From: Eucommia ulmoides | Taxonomy: Eukaryota; Streptophyta; Magnoliopsida; Garryales; Eucommiaceae | Assembly: GCA_016647705.1 (NCBI GenBank) | Contig: CM028333.1 | Coordinates: 4,867,616 to 4,931,615 of the forward strand | Reading direction: 5' to 3' | Length of the DNA: 64,000 nt | Shown here: piece after piece, positions 1 through 11,844 of the stretch | How positions within the stretch are numbered: position 1 is the stretch's first letter | How the letters are laid out: every line of letters starts with the position of its first letter | Notes under the pieces: generated by a model | Database searches by the model: none | Seen by the model: the letters and a program-made list of their open reading frames with translations, nothing else | Told to the model about the DNA's origin: nothing | Translations under genes and position numbers: made by a program

Positions 1-75
1 AACAAAAACGTATACATTACTAGATTTAATAGGTGATGAAACAAAAACGTATACCTTACTAGATTTAATAGGATT
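1..75. repeat. Two-copy tandem repeat, about 40 bp
   Basis: The block beginning aacaaaaacgtata and ending tagatttaatagg occurs twice in a row with few differences. It lies inside the presumed Helitron tail. Confidence 0.6.
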
Positions 76-380
76 ATTAGTGTGAACATTTACACTTCTT
101 TGAACTGTTGTAATTATTTACATTATTTCAAAATAATAATTCATACAAAATTTAATAGGAATTAACAATGTGAATATTCAAATTTAGTAATAATAAATTT
201 AATAGAATTTGAATAAAAAAATATTAATATATAGAAATTATGAACATTAAATTTACAAAAAATATAGAAACAATATATGGATATTAAATTATTAATTTAT
301 TGAAAAAAATTAAAGAAACAATATTAAATTATGTTTAATTTTTTTAACCCTCGTGCCTTCAGGCACGGGTAATCCGCTAG
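1..380 (+). mobile_element. Helitron 3' end (partial)
   Basis: A short GC-rich hairpin (arms CGTGCC / GGCACG, about 353-367) sits in otherwise very AT-rich DNA. Eleven bases after it comes CTAG at 377-380, followed by T. A hairpin just before a terminal CTRR with a T target base is the 3' signature of Helitrons. No coding sequence is visible and the 5' end lies outside the window, so this is the tail of a probably non-autonomous copy. The call rests on the terminus alone. Confidence 0.55.
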
Positions 381-1243
381 TTATACATAACATATAAATA
401 ATCTCTTAATTTTATATTTGATATATTTTTATAAAAATATAGAAAAAATAAATATAAATTTTAAAAAATAAAAATAAAAATAAAATTGTAATCTAGAAAA
501 CTATTAATCCAACTTCTAAGATTATTAATGTGATCACTTATATTTATTTTCAAAAAATAATAAATAATAATTAAATAAACTCCTAATTAGAGGAGTTTTT
601 TCAAATTTTATAAAAAAAAAATTCAAAAATAGTTTTACAATAATCTAATAGATCTTTTTTATTTTGTTTAATAGTTTTTATTATTTAGTTAAAAATTGTT
701 AGAATAATTTTTAGAGTACAAGAAATTGAATAAATGTTATATGTAATTAACAGATGGAGAGAGGGGGAGAATTTTATTACATGGTTGAAGAGAAAACAAG
801 AGGAGAAAGAGAAAAGATCAAATATAATTAATTGAAAACAATCATCAGTCAAAATATGAATGAGATTCAATGAAGCCTCCAGTCATTTGATAAACCTACA
901 ACGATATCCCCTATCATTTGGAATATATCCGACACCCCTTTCAATATTTTGGTTTTTGTTTTAGATTTTTGTGTATGTAATACATTTTCAATTCCAATTT
1001 TTTTTTATTACTTTTGAAATCAAATAATGGTTATTATATTTTTTCTAGTATTTAAAAGAGTAATTCGTGCTGAATTTTTTAATTTTAAAATTATTTTGAG
1101 AATTATGATTTATGCAATACATTTTCAATTCTAATTTTTATTACTTTTGGTCAAATATTTTTTTTTTTTTTTTTATATATATTTAGTAGTTAAAGAGTAT
1201 TTGTTGAATTTTTGAAATTTATAATTATTCTAAGAATTAAATA
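381..1243. other. AT-rich intergenic DNA
   Basis: Long A and T runs and short degenerate ORFs only. I see no gene, RNA gene or element terminus I can defend. Confidence 0.6.
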
Positions 1244-1510
1244 TTGTTGATCAACAACACGTGTTATCCCACATGCGGCGACGTTCGGATCAAGTACACC
1301 TTCAGATCTAGCTTCAGTTGTAGCCACCTCAACTTCGCGAAATGCATAACTGCAGCTCTAGGACGCTCCAATTCTCCACTGGCATTGGAGTTTACGCTAT
1401 CTGCTCCATGGATTACTTTGTCGAAACCTTGATCGTCGATGATCCATTCATGTTGACTTGTGTTTTGATGCAGGACTCGGGAAATTGCAGGTCATTGCAT
1501 AGCCAAAAAT
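1244..1510. pseudogene. Unidentified GC-richer island, possible gene fragment
   Basis: This stretch has much higher GC than its surroundings and reads as protein-like text in more than one frame on both strands. Examples are CYPTCGDVRIKYTF on plus and DPNVAACGITRVVDQQ on minus. No frame stays open for long and I recognise no family. A plausible 3' splice site (ttgatgcag) lies near 1475. It may be a captured or decayed exon. The function is unknown. Confidence 0.25.
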
Positions 1511-2152
1511 GACGCTCTTCTCTCTCTCTACTTTCTCTCTAAAACCTCTGATTCTCTCTCTCTAAATTTCCTTCTCATTCTAAACCAATCGATATTGAGG
1601 ACAACGTGAAGAACTTGAACAAGAGTGAACCAAACAAAAATTCAGAGGATTTGACAAGGAATTCTGTTGGGTGACATTGATGAAAGCTTGAGAGAGAGAG
1701 AGAGAGGGAGGGGGGTTGCGAAATGATACTGGAAGACAATGATGAAAAGAAGAAAAAAAAAATTATGTTTTTACTCCTAAAATATGACACGTGCATCTCA
1801 CATGCTAAAATCCATCCAAGAAAATGCCATTATTTGACAAAGGGTTACATAAAAAATAGGAAACAAAAAAGATGATCACGTTGAAAAAATAAATAAATTG
1901 AAGGGTTACATATAAAAATACACTACAAATAGAAGGACTAAAATGTAATTTGCCCTTTTTATTTATTAATTTTTAGTGGATGAATTTTAATTAATAAGGA
2001 GGAATATATCTTAGCATAATAATAAGTATTTTACTTAATAGGAATGTTTGATTATGCTTGTATGTTTTTTGAAAAAAAATAGTTTTTAGTATGAAAGTGA
2101 TTTGTTTTTTTAATTTATATATATAAAAAAAAAATTATAGGATCAGACATGA
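1511..2152. other. Pyrimidine/purine-rich tract and AT-rich DNA
   Basis: A CT-rich run at about 1515-1580 is followed by an (AG)n microsatellite at about 1690-1716. Near 1925-1960 there is a stretch (actaaaatgtaatttgccc) of the kind seen at the ends of small plant DNA transposons, but I could not find its partner end. Confidence 0.4.
1690..1716. repeat. (AG)n microsatellite
   Basis: Uninterrupted AG dinucleotides followed by a G-rich tail. Confidence 0.8.
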
Positions 2153-2683
2153 TGTAAGACCCAATCTTGCATGTTCATAATTATTATTTGTATTTTAGAA
2201 TATTTAAAAAATAATGAGACTATTGTGTCATTTAAATATCATATTAATTTTTTTAAGGGTCATTATGATATTTAAAAATTTAGTATAAAAAAAAATGGGG
2301 ATTACTATATAAATTTTAATTCGAGTTTATAACTTTTGAAGGTAATTGTATATTCCGTTTTATCTTTTGGGTATTAATAATATTTTAGAATTATGGAAGA
2401 GGAGGTTAATGTAATTTATATACACACATATTGATCAACGCTTTAAGTAGCTAGATAAGGATAAAGAAAAAACAAAATAGAAGGACAAAGAAAAAACAAA
2501 CAAAATGTGGCATGTGTATGGCATGCTACCAAGAGGAAAATACATGGGTCCTTTTTATTGGCAAGCTTTTTTTTATCATTCTCTCACGTCATTTAACCTA
2601 TTTTTTAAAAAAGTTACTATTTTGAAAACATTTTAGAGAAAGAACTTTAAAAAAAAAAAAAAAGTTGAATGGACAATTATACC

Positions 2684-2689
<6 letters not shown>

Positions 2690-2774
<85 letters not shown>
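2690..2774. repeat. (TA)n microsatellite, about 85 bp
   Basis: Pure alternating TA. This is a likely cruciform or slippage site and a common target for insertions. Confidence 0.95.
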
Positions 2775-2778
<4 letters not shown>

Positions 2779-4240
2779 CTCTAGGTTCTAAATTAGTTTT
2801 CATTTTCCCATTCTTAGTTGCCTGCCCCAATTACCATAGTTGAATGACTGCTGATGTGAGACTTTATCTCTCTAAAAACCCTAGACGATGGCAGCGGCGT
2901 GTTTTGGAATATCTCCACCGTCGCCTCCCCTGCCTGTTTCGAGCTCACGTCCCCCATCCTCTATACTTCTCAACCACCGCCGCTCATGCCAGACAATAAC
3001 CGTCATTCCTGCCAAACAAACGATTGCTGCTAACCACTGCATCGATTTGCGAAGACAATGAACTACCCCGTCGCCGCCGTGCTCTTGATTTACAAATACG
3101 ATGAACCGCCCATCTCCACCGTACTCTGATTTGCGAAGACAATGAATTATGGTCGGTGAACCATCACTTCAGATAGCCGTTGTTCAGATCTGGTTCACAC
3201 GACAGTTGGTGGATGAAGACAACGGTCGATGAACCGTCGTTGCAGACGGCCGTTGTAATGGTGGGTTGCGGTGAATGATTCGGCAGTGGATGTTCATAAC
3301 AATCGATCTTGAGGTGGTTGATTTGGCGGTAGATGTTCACAACAGTTGTCTATTCATCGTATGTGAATATTCATACTGGTGTGTTTGTTTTGTTTTCTAT
3401 GAATGTCCATGTGTGTTTTGTTTTCTGTGAATGTTTCGCAATGGATTTAGATCTGTTTTAGATCTGTTTTGTTTTTGCTGCTGCTTTTGTTGATTGTTCA
3501 TGTGTTTCGTTTGAATGTTCATGTTGATTATTTCTTATTCTTAGATTTGGTTTGAATGTTCTCAGATCTGATTTCTCTCTCTCTATTTTCCAGATCTCGG
3601 TGAATGTTCATGTGAAAATACACAGATCTGATGTTTGTTCTCAGTGTGGGTTGGTGGATATTTATTTTGCGATTTGGTAAATATTCATGTCGATTTTGTT
3701 AGACATGTTTTGAATTTGCGATTTTGTGAATATTCTCAGATTTTGATTTTTTGTTCAGGCAGTGAACGTGTGTATTCGGAATGTTCATGAAATTTTTGTT
3801 TCTCCATTTTCAGATAAAATTTTAGATTTGGAATTGGTTTGAATGTTCATGTTGATTTTCTCTCGTTCTCAGATCTTGATTTTCCAAAAAATATGAATAT
3901 TCACAAACCAACAAAAAAGTTACCCAAAAAAATTGAAATTCATATCGTCAGAAAAAGAATCTTTCGTAGATTAATTTGATGTATTTTTTTTTTTTAATTT
4001 TTATCAACCGTAAATTGTGTGGGATGATTTTAGTGATTTGATGGTTTTTGAAAAAAGGAACTCTCACATTTTTTAACAGAATGGCATAAATTGTGAATAC
4101 AACACAATAAGGGGTAATGACCAAAGATTAAACTTTAAGAAGGCAACAGGGACCAAAAACTTAATGTAGGTATTTGGAGGACCATTTTCTCAATACACTA
4201 TCTTATAAGGACCAAATAATAAAACTCTAAAAAAAATACA
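2775..4240. other. Unclassified insert with gaatgttcatg repeats
   Basis: This segment begins right after the (TA)n tract. A GC-rich 5' part (about 2880-3300) contains an ATG at 2888 that reads MAAACFGISPPSPPLP for a short distance. Then comes a T/G-rich part in which variants of gaatgttcatg recur at least ten times (3360-3850). The right end (4110-4240) has accaaa/ggacc repeats like those at plant Mutator-like termini. No matching inverted end was found, so the class is open. Confidence 0.3.
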
Positions 4241-4459
4241 TATATATGTCTTGGTTAATTTGTTTCTCCTTTCCCAAGACTCTCTCTCATATTCTCTCTA
4301 TAAATCAAATTTTCTCTCTAGTTTTTCCTCTCTAAGGCTAAAGGGGGTGTGTGTGTGTATTGTTAAAATAAAATGTATATCACGTTTAATTTATGAGATT
4401 ATCTATACGGGCATTGTTGATATTGAAAATTGGTACACACCTCGAGTATGGTCTAGTTG
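4241..4459. other. CT-rich stretch of LTR copy A
   Basis: Pyrimidine-rich with repeated tctctct and a short (GT)n. The composition matches the leader-like part of the other long LTR copies. No gene seen. Confidence 0.35.
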
Positions 4460-5200
4460 AATGACAGGTGGGTCCTCTTACTAAGGTGGAGTCGTCAATT
4501 GAAAATTCTTCGAGTGAACTGTACTGGGTTCTAAAAGGACTGACCTACTATATCCAAAGTCCTGCTCCTCAGGGAGTGTACCTGCAGAAGGCTCAAATTG
4601 GGATTTGTCCCAGTAAAGCCCTTCCAGTGTGGCAATCAGTGGTTAGAGAGAAAAGGTACAATAATGCATTAAGTAAGCAAGTGAACTCATTGCATGCGCG
4701 TAATAAAGCGTACCTCGAGCTTGCATAGCGCCTGATATATATCGGCGTTGGAGATAATTAGTCGAGCCTAAACACGGTTAATTAGTTGAAACCTTATATT
4801 TAGCCAATAGTCTGAGGCGTTTAAGAAATAATCACTGGGCTTGGGCTTTTGGGCCCATTTAGCGAAGCCCGCGGGGCTTTGTTAGGCTTGTGGCGGTAAC
4901 ATGAGAAAAGTGGAAACTCGTGGAGTCTTGGAGGAGAAACGAGCTGGAATAGGGTGCCGGTCGAAATGAACGGTTGAGCCCCAAAAGTTGGCCTCATCGG
5001 GCACAATGCATAGCTCAGGGCAGCACGTCCCTGCGGGGCACCTTACTCCGCCTTGGGTGCAAATGTGACTCCAGGAAGGAGCCATGGTCCAACGTGGCGC
5101 TCGAATATTTGGAATGTGTCCTTGTTACTACGAGGATAGATACGTTGTTAGGTCCCAAGTGCCGACTCAGCCGTACCCGAAAATACTCTCATCAGGCATG
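4460..5200. other. GC-richer fragment, possibly from another LTR
   Basis: Phrases such as cttgggcttttgggccc recur in the Tat-type LTRs of this window (51980-52030). The open frames here are short and show no domain. I read it as an old LTR or leader fragment lodged in copy A, but cannot place its ends. Confidence 0.3.
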
Positions 5201-5793
5201 TATATATATATATATAGTGAATTTATATTTATAAATAGAAATGGTTAAATTGTGAATCATTTAATTTAAAATTAAAATTAAATTAGATTGATAATTTGTT
5301 GTATTTCATTACCTAGTAATATTGTTAATAATTAGTTAATATTTTTTTTCTGTAGTTAAATTTGTAGTTGATAAATTTTATAAATGTTATAATATTTTAG
5401 TTTTATAATTAATATTGATCTAAGAAAATAAGCCGTTTAAATTTAATAAAATTTTATATAATTAGAAAATTTGGGGATGAAAAGTAATAAATTTAGTATA
5501 ACTTATTTCATGTATTAGATTAATTTAGTTAAATTTTTAGTTTAGACCCTGCCGTTGTTAGGTTCACAAGCGACGCCGACTACAACAATAGTACGACAAT
5601 AGCATAGTAGCAATACGATTATCGAGGTGAGTGTATTGTCTTCTATATAAATGGACAAATTATATTTTCATACTAAATTGTGAAAAAAAAAAAAAAGATT
5701 TATTAAAATAGACAGTTTTATTACTTTAGATGGATCAAGTAAAAAATTGATTGTAGAAAACGATTTGTATTATTATCTGACTATGTCATAGTG

Positions 5794-5912
5794 TAGTCCC
5801 CACAGGAGGGCATGTCCTGCAGGATATTGTTAAACCTAACAAGAGGACATATCCTGTAGAACGTTGTGTTGTGACCTGACAGGAAGCCAAGTCCTGTAGG
5901 TGGTTGTTGTTG
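5794..5912. repeat. Hairpin units in LTR copy A
   Basis: Three degenerate units of the form AGGA-n-TCCT (caggagggcatgtcctg and relatives) are spaced about 40 bp apart. The same unit is expanded in the copy at 32105-32390 and kept once in the copies at 56755 and 62400. Confidence 0.6.
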
Positions 5913-6719
5913 TTGTTGATGATGATGAAGACGATTATCATGACATTGTGGTTTATATCACGTGTTGGATCCTACCATTGGAGATATTGAATGGCCCTGA
6001 CACTGATAACAACATTAGATTGCATAGTTGTACAGGTTACAGTATTGTTATAACTCCAGATCGTGAGGTAAAACGATCATATGACTAGTAGGGAAGTAGT
6101 TTGTGCTATTTTATTATATAAAAAGTGATTTGATTGGTTGATTTAAATTTAGTTGTTTTATTATGATCATATATGTGGGATTTTGATACTGTTTGATTGT
6201 GCTTTTAATTCAATTATGAAAAGGGGATTTTGAGATACTATTTAGTATGATTATATTGTTTTGGAAAATAGTACTGTGATTATATTCTATTTTGGAAAGT
6301 GGTTTTGATAAATGTACTTGATCCATAAATTTATTTATATTATGAAGATAATGCATCGATAAAATATTATGTCTCAGATACTCCAAGTAGAGACGATTCC
6401 ACTACTAGCGTTATATAGGGTTAGAGTGTGGTGCTGCTTTTGAGGCAGTTGGCACAATTGTTAGTAATCAGTGGTTCAAATTTTTGTAGTGTTAAGTAAA
6501 TTTAAAAAAAAATTATGTCAGTTGACAGTTAGTTTATATTTATTATTATCTGGTTAATAGCAAGTTGAGATCATGTCTATTATTATTTTATTTATCAAAG
6601 TGGCACAGCGGACGCATAGTGGTGAAGTGGTTTGTCTTTTGCTTCTATTTCTCCAAAAAAAATAAAAACGATGAAACCGAGTGGCGGCCCTAGGAAATTG
6701 AATCGTTACACTTGACTTT

Positions 6720-6915
6720 TATTTTTTTAACAGCGAGAGAACTTGAGCGGGAAGCAAGACCCCAAGACCAGATTCTGGCCTTAAACAACACTATAATCTC
6801 TTTTGTAAAGCTCGCTCCGAAGCCGACCAGAGCCAGACCATGAACAACCCTGGTCATTAATAAGACTCGAACCCTAGACCTCGAATTATAAGTCTTAGCC
6901 TCTTACAAAGTTATA
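6720..6915 (-). mobile_element. SINE-like candidate
   Basis: On the minus strand a stretch with a B-box-like tagggttcgagtct is followed about 150 bp later by an A-rich tail (gttaaaaaaataaaag). That is the layout of a tRNA-derived SINE. The A box is weak and no TSD was found. Confidence 0.25.
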
Positions 6916-6922
6916 TTGGTAG

Positions 6923-7690
6923 TAGGGGTGTGCATGGGTTGGGCGGGGTATTTTGGGAAAATCCAAGACTCTACCGGGAAATCATTGGGTTAGGATTTTC
7001 ATCACCCGTTTTCGACCGACGTTGTGAAGAATCCAATGTTAGTAGGTGGTTTCGGATGTTAGTTGGAGACAGTCAAATTTAGAATCAAATTGATTAAACA
7101 TATGCACCGCCAGAACAATGAATAGAGCAGATCTACTCGCAAAAACCAAAAAAATTGGAAACAAAAAGTTGAAAAAATAATATCTACTCACAGTAATATG
7201 GCGGTAAATGCCTAGAACTTGTAGCGACTTCTGCCAAATAGGCTCGAATGTAAGGTTTCCTTCTTCGAAATAGCGGATGTGGCAGTGCTTGTCGATTGTG
7301 CAGTCGCCGCTAATATTGGAAGAGAATCGTCATCTTTCATTCTAATCACACACATGCAAAGTCAGATAGAGAGAGCAGAGAAACGGAGAAACGAAGAATC
7401 GGCGGAGAGGAGGAGAACTAGACGAAGAAGAACGAGTGACGAGGACTGAGGCGGCATGCAAAAGGAGCCAAAAAAAAAACCCTTAAATCCCATTTAAGTG
7501 AAGGTTGGTCGCACGGGTTGGATTGCACCTGTTTGGGGGTGTAAAAACCCGTTCTCTGACCCGACACCCGAAAATATGATATAGTTACATTTGAAATCCG
7601 ACCCTAAACATGAAACACCCGATTTTCGGCAGGTCGGGTCGGGTGGATGGAGCGGGTGAATCAGGTATCTGGATCACTTGCACACCCCTA
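6923..7690. mobile_element. Non-autonomous hAT element, 768 bp
   Basis: Terminal inverted repeats of about 13 bp begin TAGGGGTGTGCA at each end, and a perfect 8-bp TSD (attggtag) flanks the element at 6915-6922 and 7691-7698. Both are hallmarks of the hAT superfamily. There is no transposase. The interior carries GGGTCGGG-rich subterminal repeats and a host exon on the minus strand, so it is a gene-capturing derivative that needs a transposase from elsewhere. Confidence 0.9.
7212..7340 (-). pseudogene. Captured first exon, resembling plant DUF1195 protein
   Basis: From an ATG at 7340 the minus strand reads 42 residues that begin MKDDDSLPILAATAQ and end SSLFGRSRYKF. A TAG stop follows where plant relatives, as I recall them, have Trp (RYKFWA...). 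The similarity resumes after it as AFTAILL and then meets a splice donor (GTGAGT, about 7192-7187). Upstream is a purine/pyrimidine-rich stretch like a plant 5' UTR. I infer exon 1 of a small plant membrane-protein gene, taken up by the hAT element and now non-coding. The family name is from memory and should be searched. Confidence 0.45.
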
Positions 7691-8532
7691 ATTGGTAGGT
7701 TGTTTCAAAGATTATTTGATGCATTAGGAATGGATAAGTTAAATGTATATTTATAAATGCTGTTGGATAAGTTAGGCCCATCCACAACTCAAACAAGTTA
7801 TATCCATTGGGCTTTCATAGATCTTATGGCCTATTAAACTAGCCATATAAAAATATTAATCTTTACCTAGTTCTAGGTAAAAGATTTAAAAACTGGACAA
7901 TCACTGGGAGCTTCCACGAGAAGATGCAGACTACCAGATATCCTACTGTTTTTCTGATTTATATTCTATACTTTTGCAATATTTGATTAAATATATATAT
8001 TTGTATTTATATTTAATATCGTTACATATCCTAAATATCGATTAAATATATATAAAAATATATATTCTTCAAAAAAGGGACAAGTATTAAGTATATTTTA
8101 TTAATCATCTGGAAATATAGTCATAAATAACTACATTTTAATAACTTGTTTGCTTGATTTAATTATACAAACGAATTCATCTAAACAATAACTTTAAAAT
8201 GACATCTTAATTAACTATTTTAGTAAACAAAAATAGCCCGCATGAAATTCAACATGACCACTTAATTATGAAAGATTAATTATTAGGGATTCAAATGTTG
8301 TGTTGAATTCAACATATAAATTACTATTGTGACCTTTGATGATGAAACCTAGTGTTAGATTCAATATGGTCACTAAATTAGGAAAGTTTGTCCTTATTTA
8401 ATGCCATTATATCTCTTAAATACCAAATAAATATGTACCCAAATATAACTCATTTTCGCTTATTTCCTCATCCTAAAGACAATGCCAAGAAAAAAACAAC
8501 CAATGCCTCAACTTGTTTGCGGTTGTAAACGT
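7691..8532. other. AT-rich flank of the Tat element
   Basis: No coding potential. Around 7770-7870 there is LTR-like phrasing (ggcccatccacaactc, ggcctattaaactagcc) that may be a decayed LTR remnant. The last five bases, aacgt at 8528-8532, are the left TSD copy of the Tat element. Confidence 0.4.
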
Positions 8533-8639
8533 TGTTGGTGTCAGAAAATGATTCCACCAGCAATATGATCTGGTCAGCTCACACATGAAAAGTTGGTGGT
8601 GATCTTGAGATCGTCTTCAACGGAGTTGGATGCCTCAAG

Positions 8640-10748
8640 TGTTGGCCATGTAGAATACACAAGAGGGGGGGGGGGGGATTGGGTAATTAAAAAATTACCA
8701 GAATAAAATTCAATAAATCAAATAATTAATTTTAATTTTAAATTAATTATTATCTTTATATTACAGCGGAATAATATAATCAACTAAGTGCATTCTCAAA
8801 CAGCAAAAATAACAAAGTAAATATAGCAGCACACCAAAGATTTATACTGGTTCACAAAGTTACTCGTGGCTAATCCAGTCCTCCGAATTCCACGGAGGTC
8901 GCACCCACTAAAATTAAGATCCATTTAAAGGTAGGAACCAAACCCTCACACCGATTATTTTACAGGCTCAAGATCAACCTTTACAATTTCATTTTCGCAA
9001 GCTAAGGAAGAACCTCTACTTTTTACAGGCTAATTAATAACCTAATTCTTTTTAACACTAGGGTTCAAGAATTAAAACCTCACAAAACACTCCAATTATC
9101 CTTTTCCCAAGTAAGGATGGAACATTTACAAATCACTCAAATCGCAATTCTATCCAGGAAGAATCACTACCTCAATCTTTTTACGGGAAAAAATTGAAAC
9201 CCGGCTACCCTTGATTAAATACCCCCAACAGTATTTAATCCGTCACAACTCACCAATACAAAAATTGATAAGAAGTAAATCTCACTCGGAGTTTCTACCA
9301 CCCTAGATAAATAATAACTCAATTAATATCCCAACTAGTGATAGAAAAACGTGAGATAGAAAAATCTGATTTTAACAAGATATGGGTAGCAAATTTGAGC
9401 ACGTAATCAGATTCAAGAAAATGTAAAAATATTTTCTTCAAAAATCAGAAATAATTTCTAAGATCAATTTCCAAACCATAATCAAATAATGCAATGAAAG
9501 AATATAATTGAAACGATCTCACCTTGAATCCACAGAAAGAATTATTAGAACAATGTAATTTCAAATCCGATAACAGCAATGATCAACAATTGATTCTCTT
9601 TAAGAAAACTCACTTAATTCTCAATAAGATATCTCTTAGAAAAGCTCACTCAATGATATATTCTGATCTCTCTTGATAATATATATGGGTAATAACATAA
9701 GAAATTCGCAGGTCTATCTATATCTATAAGTATGAAATAAGCCTTCTAACGACCAGTTTACATATGTCATGACAATTAATAGCACATATAGACCCCTTAT
9801 GTCATAATGACTTCATTTAGGTTCAATTTACTTAATAACAACTTTCAAATCTCTTAATTAAACCCCCAAAGTATTTCTCAATCTCAATTAATAAGAATAG
9901 AATCTATTTCAAGTACTAAATTGAGAAATATTAATATTTAATGAACCATATTAATAAGATTTAATTAATATGTGAACCATATCTTAAATATAGAAAATAT
10001 CCCTGAAATCTCTTTCAAATCCCAACCAAAAACGGTTACTTTTGGATATAATCTCGGATAAAACAATATCCTGAAACAGTGCATTCGGGCGACTGCCCAA
10101 TTCAGGTTGTAGCCAAGCTATCGCTACTGCGTGCATCGGTAGACTTGCTTGTCGACCTGTAAATTCAGAGAGTTTGCTTTTTCTTCACCGGTCTATCTGT
10201 CGGTCGACTTGTAGATTCAGAGAGTTCATCCCTCTTGGCCGGTCGACCTGTTGGTCGACTTAGAGATACAGAGAGTTACAACTGCTTGGTCCGATCGACT
10301 CACAAGTCGACTGCCATCTTCTGGATCTCTCATCTGAACACATTTTTAACTTAGTTTCTTTTACGTCTTTGCCCCTTTAACCATTTTCTAATTTAAAGTA
10401 GGTCTACTAATCTTCTTATATTCTATTTTAGTCATTCAAAATTATTTCTTCTCAAATCATATAGGAGCAAATAATTTCACTTAATCAAAAACACACATAA
10501 ATGATAAAAATACATTTTGTGTCATGTGTGTGTTCTAATTGGGATATTAAGAGTTAAGATTCACCTGGGTTGTTTTTCTTAATTTCTTCAAACTCTTAAT
10601 TCTTCAATATCTTCAACTTCATTGTTTAGCATCCATTTAATTTGTCATATTCCTCACTAGAACTTTAAATCACTGAAACACTCAATTGAAATATTAGTTC
10701 CACCAAAACATCAACACTTAATTGTTCATGAAAATCTTAGGATCAACA
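8640..10748 (-). repeat. Copia 3' LTR
   Basis: 2109 bp, the pair of 14844-16922. It abuts the polypurine tract on its right. Near 10085-10320 it holds short repeats around ggtcgactt. Confidence 0.9.
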
Positions 10749-10766
10749 ATCTCCCCCTTTTTTTTA
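10749..10766 (-). other. Copia polypurine tract
   Basis: The minus strand reads an A8G5 purine run immediately before the 3' LTR. It primes plus-strand DNA synthesis in this family. Confidence 0.8.
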
Positions 10767-11086
10767 TGATGACAATTAACTTTGATGTTTTCTTCAAAAT
10801 AAAAATATAATCACACTCCCCTTGAATCTGAGGACGGGTTCTTTAACTCGTTAAAGCATCATAATGACAATTTCAATAATACACAAATTAAAAATACTCA
10901 ATTAAAGCACAATTTAAAAAATTCTCATCCTTGATAAAACATCATTAATTTCCTCTTTTTGCACAAATTTAAAAATACTCAATTCAACACAATTTTAATA
11001 ACACTCCCCTTTAATAAAATATCACTAATTTCTCCCCATTTGTCATCTTCAAAAACAAATTTAGGGGGGGGGGGGACACATGTAAC

Positions 11087-11568
11087 TTACTTTAGGCAAA
11101 CATCATTATGCCTAGCCATACCCAATCCGCGAATAATTTTCACAAACTGATCTTCCGCTAATGGTTTGGTAAAAACATCAGCTAGTTGGTTAGAGGTATC
11201 AATATACTCAATAACAATATCATTTTTCTGAATGTGATCATGAATAAAGTGATGTCTAATCTCTATGTGCTTAATTTGTGAGTACTGTGTAGGATTCTTA
11301 CTTAGATAAATAACACTTTTATTATCATAAAAGATCGGGACCTCCTCCATACAAACTCCAAAGTCATTTAACTTTTGTTTAATATATAAAATTTGAGCAC
11401 AACAATACCATCTGTCATGTATTCAGCCTCAGTAGTGGATAAGGCTATAGAATTATGTTTCTTGCTTGACCATGAAATCAAAGCATGTCCTAACAAATGA
11501 CATGATCCACTTGTACTTTTTCGCTCAACTTCGCAACCGACAAAGTCAGCATATGAGTAACTTACCAA
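11087..11568 (-). pseudogene. Copia RNase H region
   Basis: Two adjoining readings show typical Copia RNase H wording: YADFVGCEVERKSTSG, SWSSKKHNSIALSTTEAEY, then the tail IKHIEIRHHFIHDH and LADVFTKPLAEDQF. This enzyme removes RNA from the RNA/DNA hybrid during reverse transcription. Here it is a fossil and not a working gene. Confidence 0.85.
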
Positions 11569-11844
11569 TTTAAAATCACTCCCCCTAAGATACTATAATC
11601 CTAGGTCAGTCGTCCCCTTTAAATAACGAAAAATTCGCTTAACCGCAGTTAAATGCGATTATTTAGGACAAGACTGAAATCTAACACAAAGACAAACACT
11701 GTATATAATATCAGGTCTACTAGCAGTTAAATACAACAGACTACCAATCATACATCGATACATTTTTTATTAACACTTTTGCCCTGGTACTTTCTTTAGA
11801 GCTCTTGGTAAAGTCGAATCTTTCTCCTTATGTTCCTCATTTTG

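Larger units (their letters stand above)
2153..6575 (+). mobile_element. Old long-LTR copy A (2.7-kb LTR family), probably a solo LTR
   Basis: It starts TGTAAGACCC like the other members at 30303, 58964 (minus) and 60326, and then follows their 5' AT-rich block (for example gaggttaatgtaattta). From about 5540 it again matches them: a ttaggttcac acceptor-like site, a gaggtgagtgtattgtcttc donor-like site, the agg-agggcatg-tcct hairpin unit and the block ending in aaaacgatcat. It is the most diverged member and holds foreign DNA in its middle. The 3' edge is approximate and I saw no clear TSD. It is broken and old. Confidence 0.5.

Noticed and set aside
1925-1965. End of a Mutator-like or MITE element
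   Set aside because: The phrase is suggestive but no partner end or TSD was found.
2690-2774. Replication origin or matrix attachment site at the (TA)n tract
   Set aside because: A bare dinucleotide repeat. Nothing else supports such a role.
4468-4728. 86-codon ORF as a real gene
   Set aside because: No domain and no support from codon pattern. It is embedded in LTR-like sequence.
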